Shown here: piece by piece, positions 53,489 through 61,892 of the stretch
Layout: the number at the start of each line of letters is the position of its first letter
Numbering within the stretch: the first letter of the stretch is position 1
Assembly: GCA_965199895.1 (NCBI GenBank)
Contig: CBDATJ010000016.1
Location: 124,001 to 188,000 of the forward strand
Origin: Bin55 sp965199895
Lineage (GTDB): Bacteria; Pseudomonadota; Gammaproteobacteria; Pseudomonadales; Azotimanducaceae
Length of the DNA stretch: 64,000 nt
Direction: 5' to 3'
Program-made: the position numbers and the translations under genes
Notes under the pieces: generated by a model
Databases searched by the model: none
What the model was told of the DNA's origin: nothing
What the model saw: the letters and a program-made list of their open reading frames with translations, nothing else

Positions 53489-54991
53489 ATGTTTAACGTC
53501 CTCGAATTCCTCGCTATGCTCTTTGTCTTCACTATCGGGCTGGGAGTTCTGGTTGTGTTCATCTTATTCTTTCTGGATATCACACAACGACACCACGCAA
53601 TCCGTCGGAATTTTCCAGTCATTGGTAGGTTTCGTGACTTTTTCGAACATTTGGGTGTGTTTTTTAGAGCTTACTTCTTTGCATTGGATAGGGAAGAAAT
53701 GCCCTTCAACCGGGCAGAACGAACCTGGGTCTATCGTGCTTCGAAGAATTTCAGCAATGTCGTTCCTTTTGGGTCATCTAGAGATTTACGACCTGCGGGG
53801 ACTGTCATTTTTGCAAATACAACCTATCCGACGCTAAAGCGAGATGCAGTAGAAACCGGGTATATGACCATTGGTCCGTACGTGGCTAACCCTTACGAGA
53901 CGAAGTCGTTCTTTCACATCTCAGCTATGAGCTACGGAGCTATCTCTAAACCTGCAGTACTTGCCCTATCAAAGGGCGCGCGCATGGCGGGATGTTGGAT
54001 GAATACTGGAGAAGGCGGTCTGAGTGAACACCACTTAGTAGGTGGAGCTGACATCATCTTCCAAATCGGTACCGCCAAGTATGGTGTGCGAAACATTTCC
54101 GGTGGATTGAGCATCGACCGTCTCAAAGAAGTGGCTGCTCACGATAGTGTAAAAATGTTTGAAATCAAACTTTCGCAAGGGGCGAAACCTGGTAAAGGGG
54201 GGATACTTCCGAAGGCAAAAGTCACACCAGAAATTGCCCAAATTCGACAAATTGAAGTAGGTAAAATTTCAGAGAGTCCCAATCGCCACCCCGAAGTCAA
54301 AAATAACGGTCAACTCTTGGATTTTGTTGACCTAGTTCGTACCACAACTGAAAAACCAACCGGAGTTAAACTCGTACTCGGATCGGTTGAATGGCTAGAA
54401 CAATTCTGTAAAGAAATTCTAAACCGAGGCATTGAGTTAGCACCAGACTTCATGAGCATTGATAGTGCAGATGGGGGAACGGGTGCTGCACCCATGAGCC
54501 TTATTGACAATATGGGGATACCCATCAAAGAAAGTCTCCCCTTGGTCGTCGATACACTCTCTCGCTATAAATTACGAGACAGAATCAAAATCATATGTAG
54601 TGGGAAACTCATCACACCAGTTGAAGTTGCGTGGGCGCTCTGCGTGGGCGCAGACTTTGTCGCTTCTGCCCGAGGATTTATGTTTGCACTTGGCTGCATT
54701 CAAGCTTTGCAATGTGATCGCAACACATGTCCCACTGGAGTCACCACCCATAACCAAAATCTACAGAAAGGACTCAACGTGAAAGATAAATCTGTGAGAG
54801 TCATGCACTATGCACAAAACATTCAACACGAGGTAGGTGTGATTGCACATTCATGCGGTGCAGCTGAACCTCGAGAGCTCACGCGAGACCATTGCCGATT
54901 GGTTCAACCAAATGGGTTGTCAATCCCGCTTAGTGAACTACATCCTCCAAGCGATTCACACCTTCAACAACAATTTTTGAGCCCCTTCTGA
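53489..54991 (+). CDS. Membrane-anchored FMN-binding glutamate synthase-like protein
   Basis: A 500-aa protein with an N-terminal transmembrane helix (residues 5-32) and a GltB-type FMN barrel: FHISAMSYGAISKPAVLALSKGA, MNTGEGGLSEHH, ISQGAKPGKGG-like KLSQGAKPGKGGILP, DSADGGTGAAPMSLIDNMG, ICSGKLITPVEVAWALCVGADFV. The [3Fe-4S] cysteine segment CIQALQCDRNTCPTG is kept. The glutaminase domain and C-terminal domain of true glutamate synthase are missing. The substrate is unknown. Coupled to the nitroreductase gene (one base apart). Confidence 0.9.
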   Translation: MFNVLEFLAMLFVFTIGLGVLVVFILFFLDITQRHHAIRRNFPVIGRFRDFFEHLGVFFRAYFFALDREEMPFNRAERTWVYRASKNFSNVVPFGSSRDLRPAGTVIFANTTYPTLKRDAVETGYMTIGPYVANPYETKSFFHISAMSYGAISKPAVLALSKGARMAGCWMNTGEGGLSEHHLVGGADIIFQIGTAKYGVRNISGGLSIDRLKEVAAHDSVKMFEIKLSQGAKPGKGGILPKAKVTPEIAQIRQIEVGKISESPNRHPEVKNNGQLLDFVDLVRTTTEKPTGVKLVLGSVEWLEQFCKEILNRGIELAPDFMSIDSADGGTGAAPMSLIDNMGIPIKESLPLVVDTLSRYKLRDRIKIICSGKLITPVEVAWALCVGADFVASARGFMFALGCIQALQCDRNTCPTGVTTHNQNLQKGLNVKDKSVRVMHYAQNIQHEVGVIAHSCGAAEPRELTRDHCRLVQPNGLSIPLSELHPPSDSHLQQQFLSPF

Positions 54992-54992
54992 T

Positions 54993-55658
54993 ATGGACTT
55001 GTACGATGTCATGAGAACGACCTTCGCTGCACGTCATTTCACAGATGACGATGTTCCTGATTCAGTGCTACATCGCATTTTGGATAACGCTCGATTTGCA
55101 CCTAGTGGAGGCAACCGACAGGGATGGCGAGTGGTGATCGTTCGCGATCAAGAAAAAAGGAAAAAGCTCGTACCCATCATCGAAAAAGTGATGAAGCGAT
55201 ACCGAGCTCAAGTAGCTGCAGGTGAAAATCCCTTCAATACGATTACCCCAAGTAAGGTGACCGCAAACAACATCGCCACTACGGAATTACCCGATGGATT
55301 TGAAAGACCTTATACCCAGGCCCCCATTCTGCTATTGGTGATGGTGGATCTGTCGGAAGTCGCGTCTATGGACAGTCAAGCTGATCGAGTCGGGGTGGTG
55401 TCCGGTGCGTCCATCTATCCCTTTGTTTGGAACATCTTACTGTCAGCAAGAAATGAAGGTTTAGGAGGAACACTGACTACCTTTGCGACGGTCTACGAGC
55501 CCGAAGTCAAAAAACTGTTCCAAATCCCTGACAAATACGCTGTGTGTGCACTGTTACCCATAGGTAAACCCGTGAGGCAACTCACCAAATTACGTCGTTT
55601 TGAAGTAGATAATTTTGCGACTATCGATTCTTTTGAGGGTGAGAAATTTGGTGGGTGA
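54993..55658 (+). CDS. Nitroreductase-family FMN oxidoreductase
   Basis: A 221-aa protein with the family start VMRTTFAARHFTDDDVPDSVLHRILDNARFAPSGGNRQGWRVVIV and the glycine-rich segment LGGTLTTFATVYEPEVKKLFQIPDKY. It reduces nitro, quinone or enone groups in the family. Starts one base after the GltB-like gene and is surely co-transcribed with it; a shared pathway is inferred. Confidence 0.92.
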   Translation: MDLYDVMRTTFAARHFTDDDVPDSVLHRILDNARFAPSGGNRQGWRVVIVRDQEKRKKLVPIIEKVMKRYRAQVAAGENPFNTITPSKVTANNIATTELPDGFERPYTQAPILLLVMVDLSEVASMDSQADRVGVVSGASIYPFVWNILLSARNEGLGGTLTTFATVYEPEVKKLFQIPDKYAVCALLPIGKPVRQLTKLRRFEVDNFATIDSFEGEKFGG

Positions 55659-56519
55659 CACCACAGATTTGACTATACATCGGAGCTATGAGCCTCATAA
55701 CGCAACAAATCCATAATCACAATCTGCAATCATAGTGTCTTGTGAAATAAAAATGTACCTATTTCGATTCCAATTTCTTGTACTTGCTCTTACTGATCCC
55801 CTGACTAATAGCGGTGTTTCACTTGATTGCTATCCAATTGAATAGAGCATTCTCTGAAGTTTGAGTGTCACCAGAAGTATCATCAATAGCCCTTGTGCTT
55901 ATAGCGTTTCCTAAGCTCCAATCCAACCGTTTCACCTAGTGGGCGTCACTAAGGGTAGAGGGGACAGTACACTCTTCTCCAGCCTCCATTTAAGAACATC
56001 TGGTACTGATCTCACTAATAATTAGAAAATCAGGACTCCTAATCTCTGTGATTTTTTATAAGTGATTCATGAAGCAATCCCACCGAGCCGACCCCAATTG
56101 CTCCGATGTCAGTTTATTCGAGATTCTAGTTCGCGAGTAGACCATCGCTCTGAGATCATTTCCACAATATAAGGTGACTTACCGGATCGTAATTCGACCG
56201 AGTTGAGTCCGGTTATATATTGATTCTTAGTTTTTCTTTGTTACCGTACTCTTAATGAATCCTTGTGATTCCACCATCGATGTCGATCACAGTACGCTTA
56301 ACGGTACGGTACTGTTCCGACTAGATTTCCGGGTGTTCGTAGATGCTGACGAATTTTGTCAGTGTTGGCTTCGGTCGTTACTGACATCCGTGTAAGAGGG
56401 GCCGTAGATACTCTGGTTTCAAACAAAACTTGCAGTTGACCGATGAGTATAACAGTCACTGGGAGACAGTCCTAGCAAAGCAAGGGAGCAAAGATTCCTA
56501 AGCGTAGGTGTGGGATTTT
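55659..56519. other. Gene-free stretch of 861 bp before tRNA-Gly
   Basis: No frame of useful length, no clear hairpin series and no repeat is seen. Part of it must carry the tRNA promoter. An undetected small RNA or degraded gene cannot be excluded. Confidence 0.45.
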
Positions 56520-56594
56520 GCGGGTGTCGTATAACGGTTATTACCCCAGCTTCCCAAGCTGGAGACGAGGGTTCGACTCCCTTCACCCGCTCCA
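56520..56594 (+). tRNA. tRNA-Gly, anticodon CCC
   Basis: Acceptor stem GCGGGTG (56520-56526) pairs with CACCCGC, the anticodon stem CCAGC/GCTGG holds the loop TTCCCAA with anticodon CCC, the T arm GAGGG-TTCGACT-CCCTT is complete, and CCA is encoded at the 3' end. It closely resembles E. coli glyU. Confidence 0.97.
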
Positions 56595-56600
56595 AGCCTT

Positions 56601-57683
56601 TTAGTCGAACTGAATGACGTTTCGCGCTACGTTGCCTGTGCGAAGTTGTTCGAGTCCTTCATTGACATCCTCTAACACAAGATGCCCGGAAATTAGATCA
56701 TCAAGGTGTAATTTACCTCTGAGGTAAAAATCCACCAAGCGGGGCATATCCACTCTAAATCGATTCGAGCCCATCAATGAACCTTGAAGTTTCTTTTCTC
56801 GGAGCAGTTCCGCTCCGTGAATTTCAAGCATCGTCCCGAGTGGAATCATCCCAATCACTGTAGCGGTACCCCCAGCTCTCAACATCCCCCAAGCTTGCTC
56901 AGCGGTGGCTTTGAGACCAATAGCCTCGAAAGAGTAATGAACGCCTCCCTGAGTCATGCTGACAACCGCTTGTACTGGATCGGTTTCTTTTGCATTGACC
57001 GTGTCGGTAGCTCCAAATTTCTTAGCTAATTCGAGTTTATTTGATACTGTATCAACAGCGATTATCCTACCAGCACCTGCTAATTCTGCGCCGTTGATAC
57101 AAGATAAACCTACCCCACCACAACCAATGACTGCTACCGTCGAACCGGGTTCAACTTGCGCTGTGTGAATGACGGAACCCACTCCTGTGACTACTCCACA
57201 ACCAATCAAGGCTGCACGGTCCAGAGGCATGTCTTTGCTGACTTTCACAAGCGCATGCTCGTGAACAAGCATGTGTTCTGCAAAAGAGGACAGATTCAAG
57301 AATTGGTGGACTGGTTTACCACCGCAAGAGAGACGGGACTCTTGATCAAATCCACGCTGTAAACTGGGTTCTTCGCAAAGAGACATATACCCGGTCAAAC
57401 AGTGTTCACAGTAACCACAAAACGCCGAGAGGCAAGTAATCACGTGATCACCCGGTTGCACATAGGTGACATCAGAACCAACTTCTTCGACGATTCCGGA
57501 AGATTCATGACCGAGAACAGTCGGTAGCGGATAAGGATAGGATCCATCTACGAAATGGAGGTCAGAATGACAGATCCCTGCTGCAACGGTGCGTATCAAC
57601 ACTTCTCTGGAAGTAGGTTTACTAATGGAAACCTGCTCAATAGTTAGAGGTTTTGATATTTCGTGTAATACTGCAGCTTTCAT
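56601..57683 (-). CDS. Zinc-dependent alcohol dehydrogenase
   Basis: A 360-aa medium-chain dehydrogenase. Catalytic zinc ligands are in AAGICHSDLHFVDG and LGHESSGIV; the structural zinc has four cysteines in SAFCGYCEHCLTGYMSLC; the NAD site is VAVIGCGGVGLSCINGAELAGA with the Asp of AVDTVSNK favouring NAD. AGGAG precedes ATG 57683. The nearest class is formaldehyde/aryl-alcohol dehydrogenase-like; substrate uncertain. Converges with tRNA-Gly. Confidence 0.92.
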   Translation of the reverse strand: MKAAVLHEISKPLTIEQVSISKPTSREVLIRTVAAGICHSDLHFVDGSYPYPLPTVLGHESSGIVEEVGSDVTYVQPGDHVITCLSAFCGYCEHCLTGYMSLCEEPSLQRGFDQESRLSCGGKPVHQFLNLSSFAEHMLVHEHALVKVSKDMPLDRAALIGCGVVTGVGSVIHTAQVEPGSTVAVIGCGGVGLSCINGAELAGAGRIIAVDTVSNKLELAKKFGATDTVNAKETDPVQAVVSMTQGGVHYSFEAIGLKATAEQAWGMLRAGGTATVIGMIPLGTMLEIHGAELLREKKLQGSLMGSNRFRVDMPRLVDFYLRGKLHLDDLISGHLVLEDVNEGLEQLRTGNVARNVIQFD

Positions 57684-57754
57684 GGGTTACTCCTAACTGA
57701 GAGCAATTTCGATGATTTTAGTACTCATCCTCCATTAGTGTTAAATAATTAAAT

Positions 57755-58842
57755 CTAATGTTTGATTGAAAAAGTGTTGCTTTTATCGTCGTTCTGAGTA
57801 TTGACAGCACTGCCAAGCTCCTTTGCTCGTTCGAGAATCCGATCACGTAAGGCTTCAGCTTCGTCGATTTCGAGACCGACCATTGAAATTTCCGAAGCCG
57901 GTGTCTGAATTGAAAAATTCGCAAGCCCAAAACGGCGATCAATCCATCCACTATTTGACTCTACATGTTGAACTTTCGCTAGTGGAATTACTGTTCGCTC
58001 TTTTGCGATCACTCCCCTCACATAGGTGATATCAAAATCACTAAACGCATAACCACGACGTGGTATTTCTAGAAACGGATACACAAAAGTTCGGGCGGTT
58101 AAAACTAACCACAAACCCAATGCACTCAATGATAGACTGTAATGTTTCCACCCCAGGAACCAGGCTATCCCTACCAGTATCAGTACACTGAGTGCAATTG
58201 CGAATATAGCACTAATCCGTCCCAAAAGTTCACGTTTAAGGCACGAAAAACGATTCCACTGAGGGTCGTCAATCAAAGCGATAGACTCTAGTGGTACTCC
58301 ATCGTTATCCACGGAATCAGGAACTTCAGACACTTGAGACAGTTCTAAAACCCGTTGAGCAACGTGATCTCTCAACCTCCCTGCAACCTGTGAATCTAGC
58401 CCAATTACGATTTATTCATCGCCCGCTTGAAAAAATTTCAAAGTCCCCAATCGAAAGAGTCGATCCAACATACTGTTGTCTGTAGCACTCCCTTGAACTC
58501 GACTAAACGAGACGACCTCTTCAGATTTAGAAAACAACCCAAACCGGAAGGTCATGTCTAAATTCCGCACTGCGTAACGTTCCAATGAAGTCTTGATACA
58601 CCCGGTAACTAACGACCATACACTGATCAATATCCAGGCAACAACCGCGAAAAACTGCATCTGTGCCCACTCAATCTCAAAAGACCTACCGATCAACCAG
58701 CCATACCTGCAACCATGGGTGCACCAAGAAAGATCAATCCAAGGATCAGTTTGATGGCTCGTTGAATTACAGCGCGTCGCGGAAGACGACTCCACTCCAC
58801 AACGAGTTCGTTGTCTCTAGATCCGGAGAGGTTTAAGTCCAT
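57755..58842 (-). pseudogene. ydbS-like PH-domain membrane protein gene, broken
   Basis: ATG 58842 opens a ydbS-type protein (MDLNLSGSRDNELVVEWSRL) that hits TGA after 49 codons at 58693-58695; near 58700 the frame shifts and the homologous reading continues (WLIGRSFEIEWAQMQFFAVV, YAVRNLDMTFRFGLF, LSRVQ-like FSRVQGSATDNSMLDRLFRLGTL). In that frame a TAA at 58412-58414 interrupts the protein, and the rest follows without another shift (IVIGLDSQVAGRLRDH, then two helices and a second PH-type domain, VIPLAKVQHVESNSGWIDRRFGLANFSIQT). One frameshift plus one nonsense codon indicate a recently inactivated gene. Confidence 0.8.
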
Positions 58843-60491
58843 TGAGGTTTTCGTCTTTGAACAACCTCCAGAACATTTGATCGCATTGTCTGTCCGATCT
58901 GCGGGGAATGTAAGGGATAGCTACCTTTCCTGAAACAAAGTGAACTCTGAACGCACAAGTTCCACGAAGACGTTGGATCAACGATTGATAGATGGTGACA
59001 TTTTGGATCTTTTGGATCGGTAACACTTTCACGGAATATCCGAGCACCCCTGATCTGCGAACTATGTGATCTTTGGTCAAAAAGTACCCCTCCTTCTTCC
59101 AATCCAAATAGTCCCATACCCAATAGAGCGGTAGAACTGCTAGAGAGTAGGGCCACAATAACTCTCTCGAAAATGGAAACACGAAAGCTATTAAGGCCAC
59201 TAATATGGGAAACTGAAGGAATGTCGACTTGAACAAGTTGACGTAAAAGTAAATCTTCGAGATCCCAAAGAATCTCTCAGAAAGTGGATCTATCGAAGCT
59301 TCAAAACTATCTTTTTGGTAGACCAACTGTGCTAACGTGTCTGTAGTCTTCATATCAACATAAGGTATGTCGAGTGCGTGAGTCTTACTGCTGGAAGACT
59401 GCTTTGCATGCAGTTTGCATCGTTTAACCATTCGTTCACGGACATTCGATGAATACGAAAATTCTTGAATACGTTCTCTAAGGATTGTGATCCGAGTTTT
59501 AGTGAACAACCCACGCTCAAGAAACAGGTGCTGATCGTCATAACTGAGCACCAGGTTCATGTTCTTTACGATATATTCCAAACTGCCCAGCAAAATCATC
59601 ACAGTGGCTGCCAAGATAGACACTACTGTGAAAAATATTGTTACCTCTGAGGTTGAATCTACCGATGGAAACCCTATCCATCTTTCTGAATAGTGAGCCA
59701 AACTAATCAAGTCAGGACCTAAGCTTTGAGGAAATGCTTTGACTCCCTCCCACCATGCAGCGAAGGATCCATCATCCCAATCCATTCTGGCAACAACCCA
59801 CAGGAGTAACAACGAGATTGTCCCACCAATGATCGCCCGGATGCCTCCACCAGATATGAACGAAGAAACCAGTACTGCTCGCTTTGATAGCTGAAACAGA
59901 GTGTTTTTTCTGGCTCAAGTTGCTCTGTTGTTTCTAAAGTGTCGGTAGAAGTTTCACTAGTCGAAGATGAGGCATCTATCGAACTGTTCTGATGGGCCTC
60001 TACGGATTCGAGTAACTTCTGCTTGAGAAGAATCAATATCTGTGATTTCGATTTCAGCTTGAACACTTCCCGCGGTATCGATGGAAACTGATGCTAATCC
60101 AAAAGCTCTTTCCAATAGATTGCGTTCAAGATTGACTGCTCGAACTGCTCCAGAGGAACCGATGACTGTGATTTCCTAATTAAGTCAGTTTTGATGCTTA
60201 CTGTGTCCGGGGTAATGCGATATTTGAAGGAAAAGTACTTGAACACAGAAACCCCGACTGTGTACACCAGCGCACAACCAATACTAAGCAGAACACGCAA
60301 GTACCACGATGAGTTGTCTGGATCGAAATTTCCCACAACGAAAAAGTACGAGAAGACAGCGGGAAAAAGTACGCCGCTCACGTTCCGTAGCCGCCGGAGA
60401 AAACTGGAGAGAATAGCAACCGGTGATGTACGTTGCCACTCAGAAGCCTCTTTGATCTCCTCGATTACTGGTTCTGCGTGATTCTCGTCAT
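58817..60491 (-). pseudogene. ydbT-like protein gene with three PH domains, broken by several frameshifts
   Basis: The homologous protein can be followed over the whole length but changes frame. The first PH domain (FKYRITPDTVSIKTDLI, SSVPLEQFEQ) shifts near 60137 to VNLERNLLERAFGLASVSIDTAG, shifts again about 60035 to KLLESVEAHQ, and again near 59893 to LSKRAVLVSSFISGGG, after which 59812-58817 is intact (second and third PH domains; LERGLFTKTRITILRERIQEFSY, GYFLTKDHIVRRSGVLGYSVKVLPIQKIQNVTI). The ATG at 60491 is also out of frame with the first segment. It overlaps the ydbS-like gene by 26 bp. Confidence 0.78.
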
Positions 60492-60512
60492 TGTTTTTTC
60501 AGTCCTACGTAA

Positions 60513-61133
60513 TCATCTCCTGGGCTCATTGACCCATCGAAAGGTGAAGTTCACCCTAACTTCTTGAATGTCAGCCCGTTTGGGAAGCTGATGTTGCCAA
60601 TACTGCTGACTCGGTGGATACATCATGAGTAACGAACCATGATCGAGTTCAACAGAAATTTTTCGATCTTTGTGTGTTTTGTGACGAAGTTGAAACGTTC
60701 TACGAGCTCCGATACTAATGGACGCAATGGTGACTTCATCACCCAGTTCAGTCTCATTGTCCGAATGCCAACCCATGCAATGTGAGCCGTTATCGTAACG
60801 GTTGACTAAGGTAGCATTGAATGAATGCCCGGTGTGATGTTCGATTCGATCTTTCAACTCTCGAACGGAATCTGGAAAGGGATCAGGTTGATGTTCATAA
60901 CCGGAATATCGATACACAACGGGAGCATCACTTAACCACGCACAGTAGCGAGGGGTCCGATGAGTCTTCCCGAAGACTGTGAGTTTGGGTCTCGACCAAG
61001 TAACCTGGTTGAGTCCAGAAGACAGCAATTCCGAACTTTCTTCTTGAGTCAAAAAAGACGGTTGGTAGGTCACTAAACCGTCAAAATCCACTATGGTTAC
61101 TTTATTCTTGCTTGAGATTTTCCCTATCAACAC
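60513..61133 (-). CDS. AlkB-like Fe(II)/2-oxoglutarate dioxygenase
   Basis: A 206-aa 2OG-oxygenase of the AlkB family, probably repairing alkylated bases. The iron ligands are in GWHSDNE (HxD) and in YWQHQLPKR (distal His); the 2OG-binding arginines are in RVNFTFR. PRYCAWLSDAPVVYRYSGYEHQPDPFPD is the nucleotide-recognition lid region of AlkBH2/3-like bacterial members. Start GTG 61133 is uncertain; it lacks a good ribosome site. Confidence 0.9.
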   Translation of the reverse strand: MLIGKISSKNKVTIVDFDGLVTYQPSFLTQEESSELLSSGLNQVTWSRPKLTVFGKTHRTPRYCAWLSDAPVVYRYSGYEHQPDPFPDSVRELKDRIEHHTGHSFNATLVNRYDNGSHCMGWHSDNETELGDEVTIASISIGARRTFQLRHKTHKDRKISVELDHGSLLMMYPPSQQYWQHQLPKRADIQEVRVNFTFRWVNEPRR

Positions 61134-61160
61134 TATGGGTAGGAATCAATATGTCTCAAC

Positions 61161-61892
61161 CTATGCGCTAAGCAACTTTTCTCTACGTTCGCCCCGGAGT
61201 ACCGCTAGACAAACGATGCCAACGATAAGCAACGTCATTCCAATTCGATGCTGCAATATTTTTGCTAACAAATTGGTAGCCTCTGAGACATTCGAAGCGT
61301 AAGGATTGTAAAAAGGCGAAATTAACGGTTGTTGCTGTGCTTCCCCAAAACCGTGAAGTATCAAATGGAAGAACATCCAGATCACAGCTGAGATAATTGC
61401 ACCGGAAACTTCACTCCGAAACAGTGCTGAAAATCCCATGGACACTACCAAGAAAAACATAGCGGACAGAAAGGCGCCGAGGAGAGCTTCGATTGGGAAC
61501 GGAGTCAGCACTAGCCGGGTGTACGTAGCAAGAAGAATTTGAGTAACCAGAATCACCGCTATGGCAGCAAACAATTTAACTTTCCAAACCTGGCGTGCAC
61601 CACCAGGAACGGTATAGACGATTTCCAAAGTGCGAGCGTTGATTTCTCCCGCTATGATCCTCAACCCCAGGACAATGGCTAGCAGAGAAAGCGGACCGCC
61701 CAACATCTTGTTTTGGACATCTTCAGCTGAAATCGTTGGCTGAAGATTGAACGTTGCCGCTAGATGATTCCCAGCGAGCCAAATCACTGCAATCGCAAAC
61801 GGTAATACCCAATAGAGGTGACCGGTATTCGCCACTGCAGCTAATCTAAGAAGGTCTAACCCTCTAGCTACTTTAACGAATAACCGCTTCAT
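61161..61892 (-). CDS. ABC-2 type permease
   Basis: A 243-aa inner-membrane protein with six hydrophobic helices and the family layout: LGLRIIAGEINARTLEIVYTVPGGARQVWKVKLFAAIAVIL is the cytoplasmic loop-plus-helix region that contacts the ATPase. The ATG overlaps the stop of the RND-ABC fusion gene (ATGA), so it is translated directly after it. It is therefore the probable membrane partner of the ATPase domain in that protein. Cargo unknown. Confidence 0.85.
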   Translation of the reverse strand: MKRLFVKVARGLDLLRLAAVANTGHLYWVLPFAIAVIWLAGNHLAATFNLQPTISAEDVQNKMLGGPLSLLAIVLGLRIIAGEINARTLEIVYTVPGGARQVWKVKLFAAIAVILVTQILLATYTRLVLTPFPIEALLGAFLSAMFFLVVSMGFSALFRSEVSGAIISAVIWMFFHLILHGFGEAQQQPLISPFYNPYASNVSEATNLLAKILQHRIGMTLLIVGIVCLAVLRGERREKLLSA

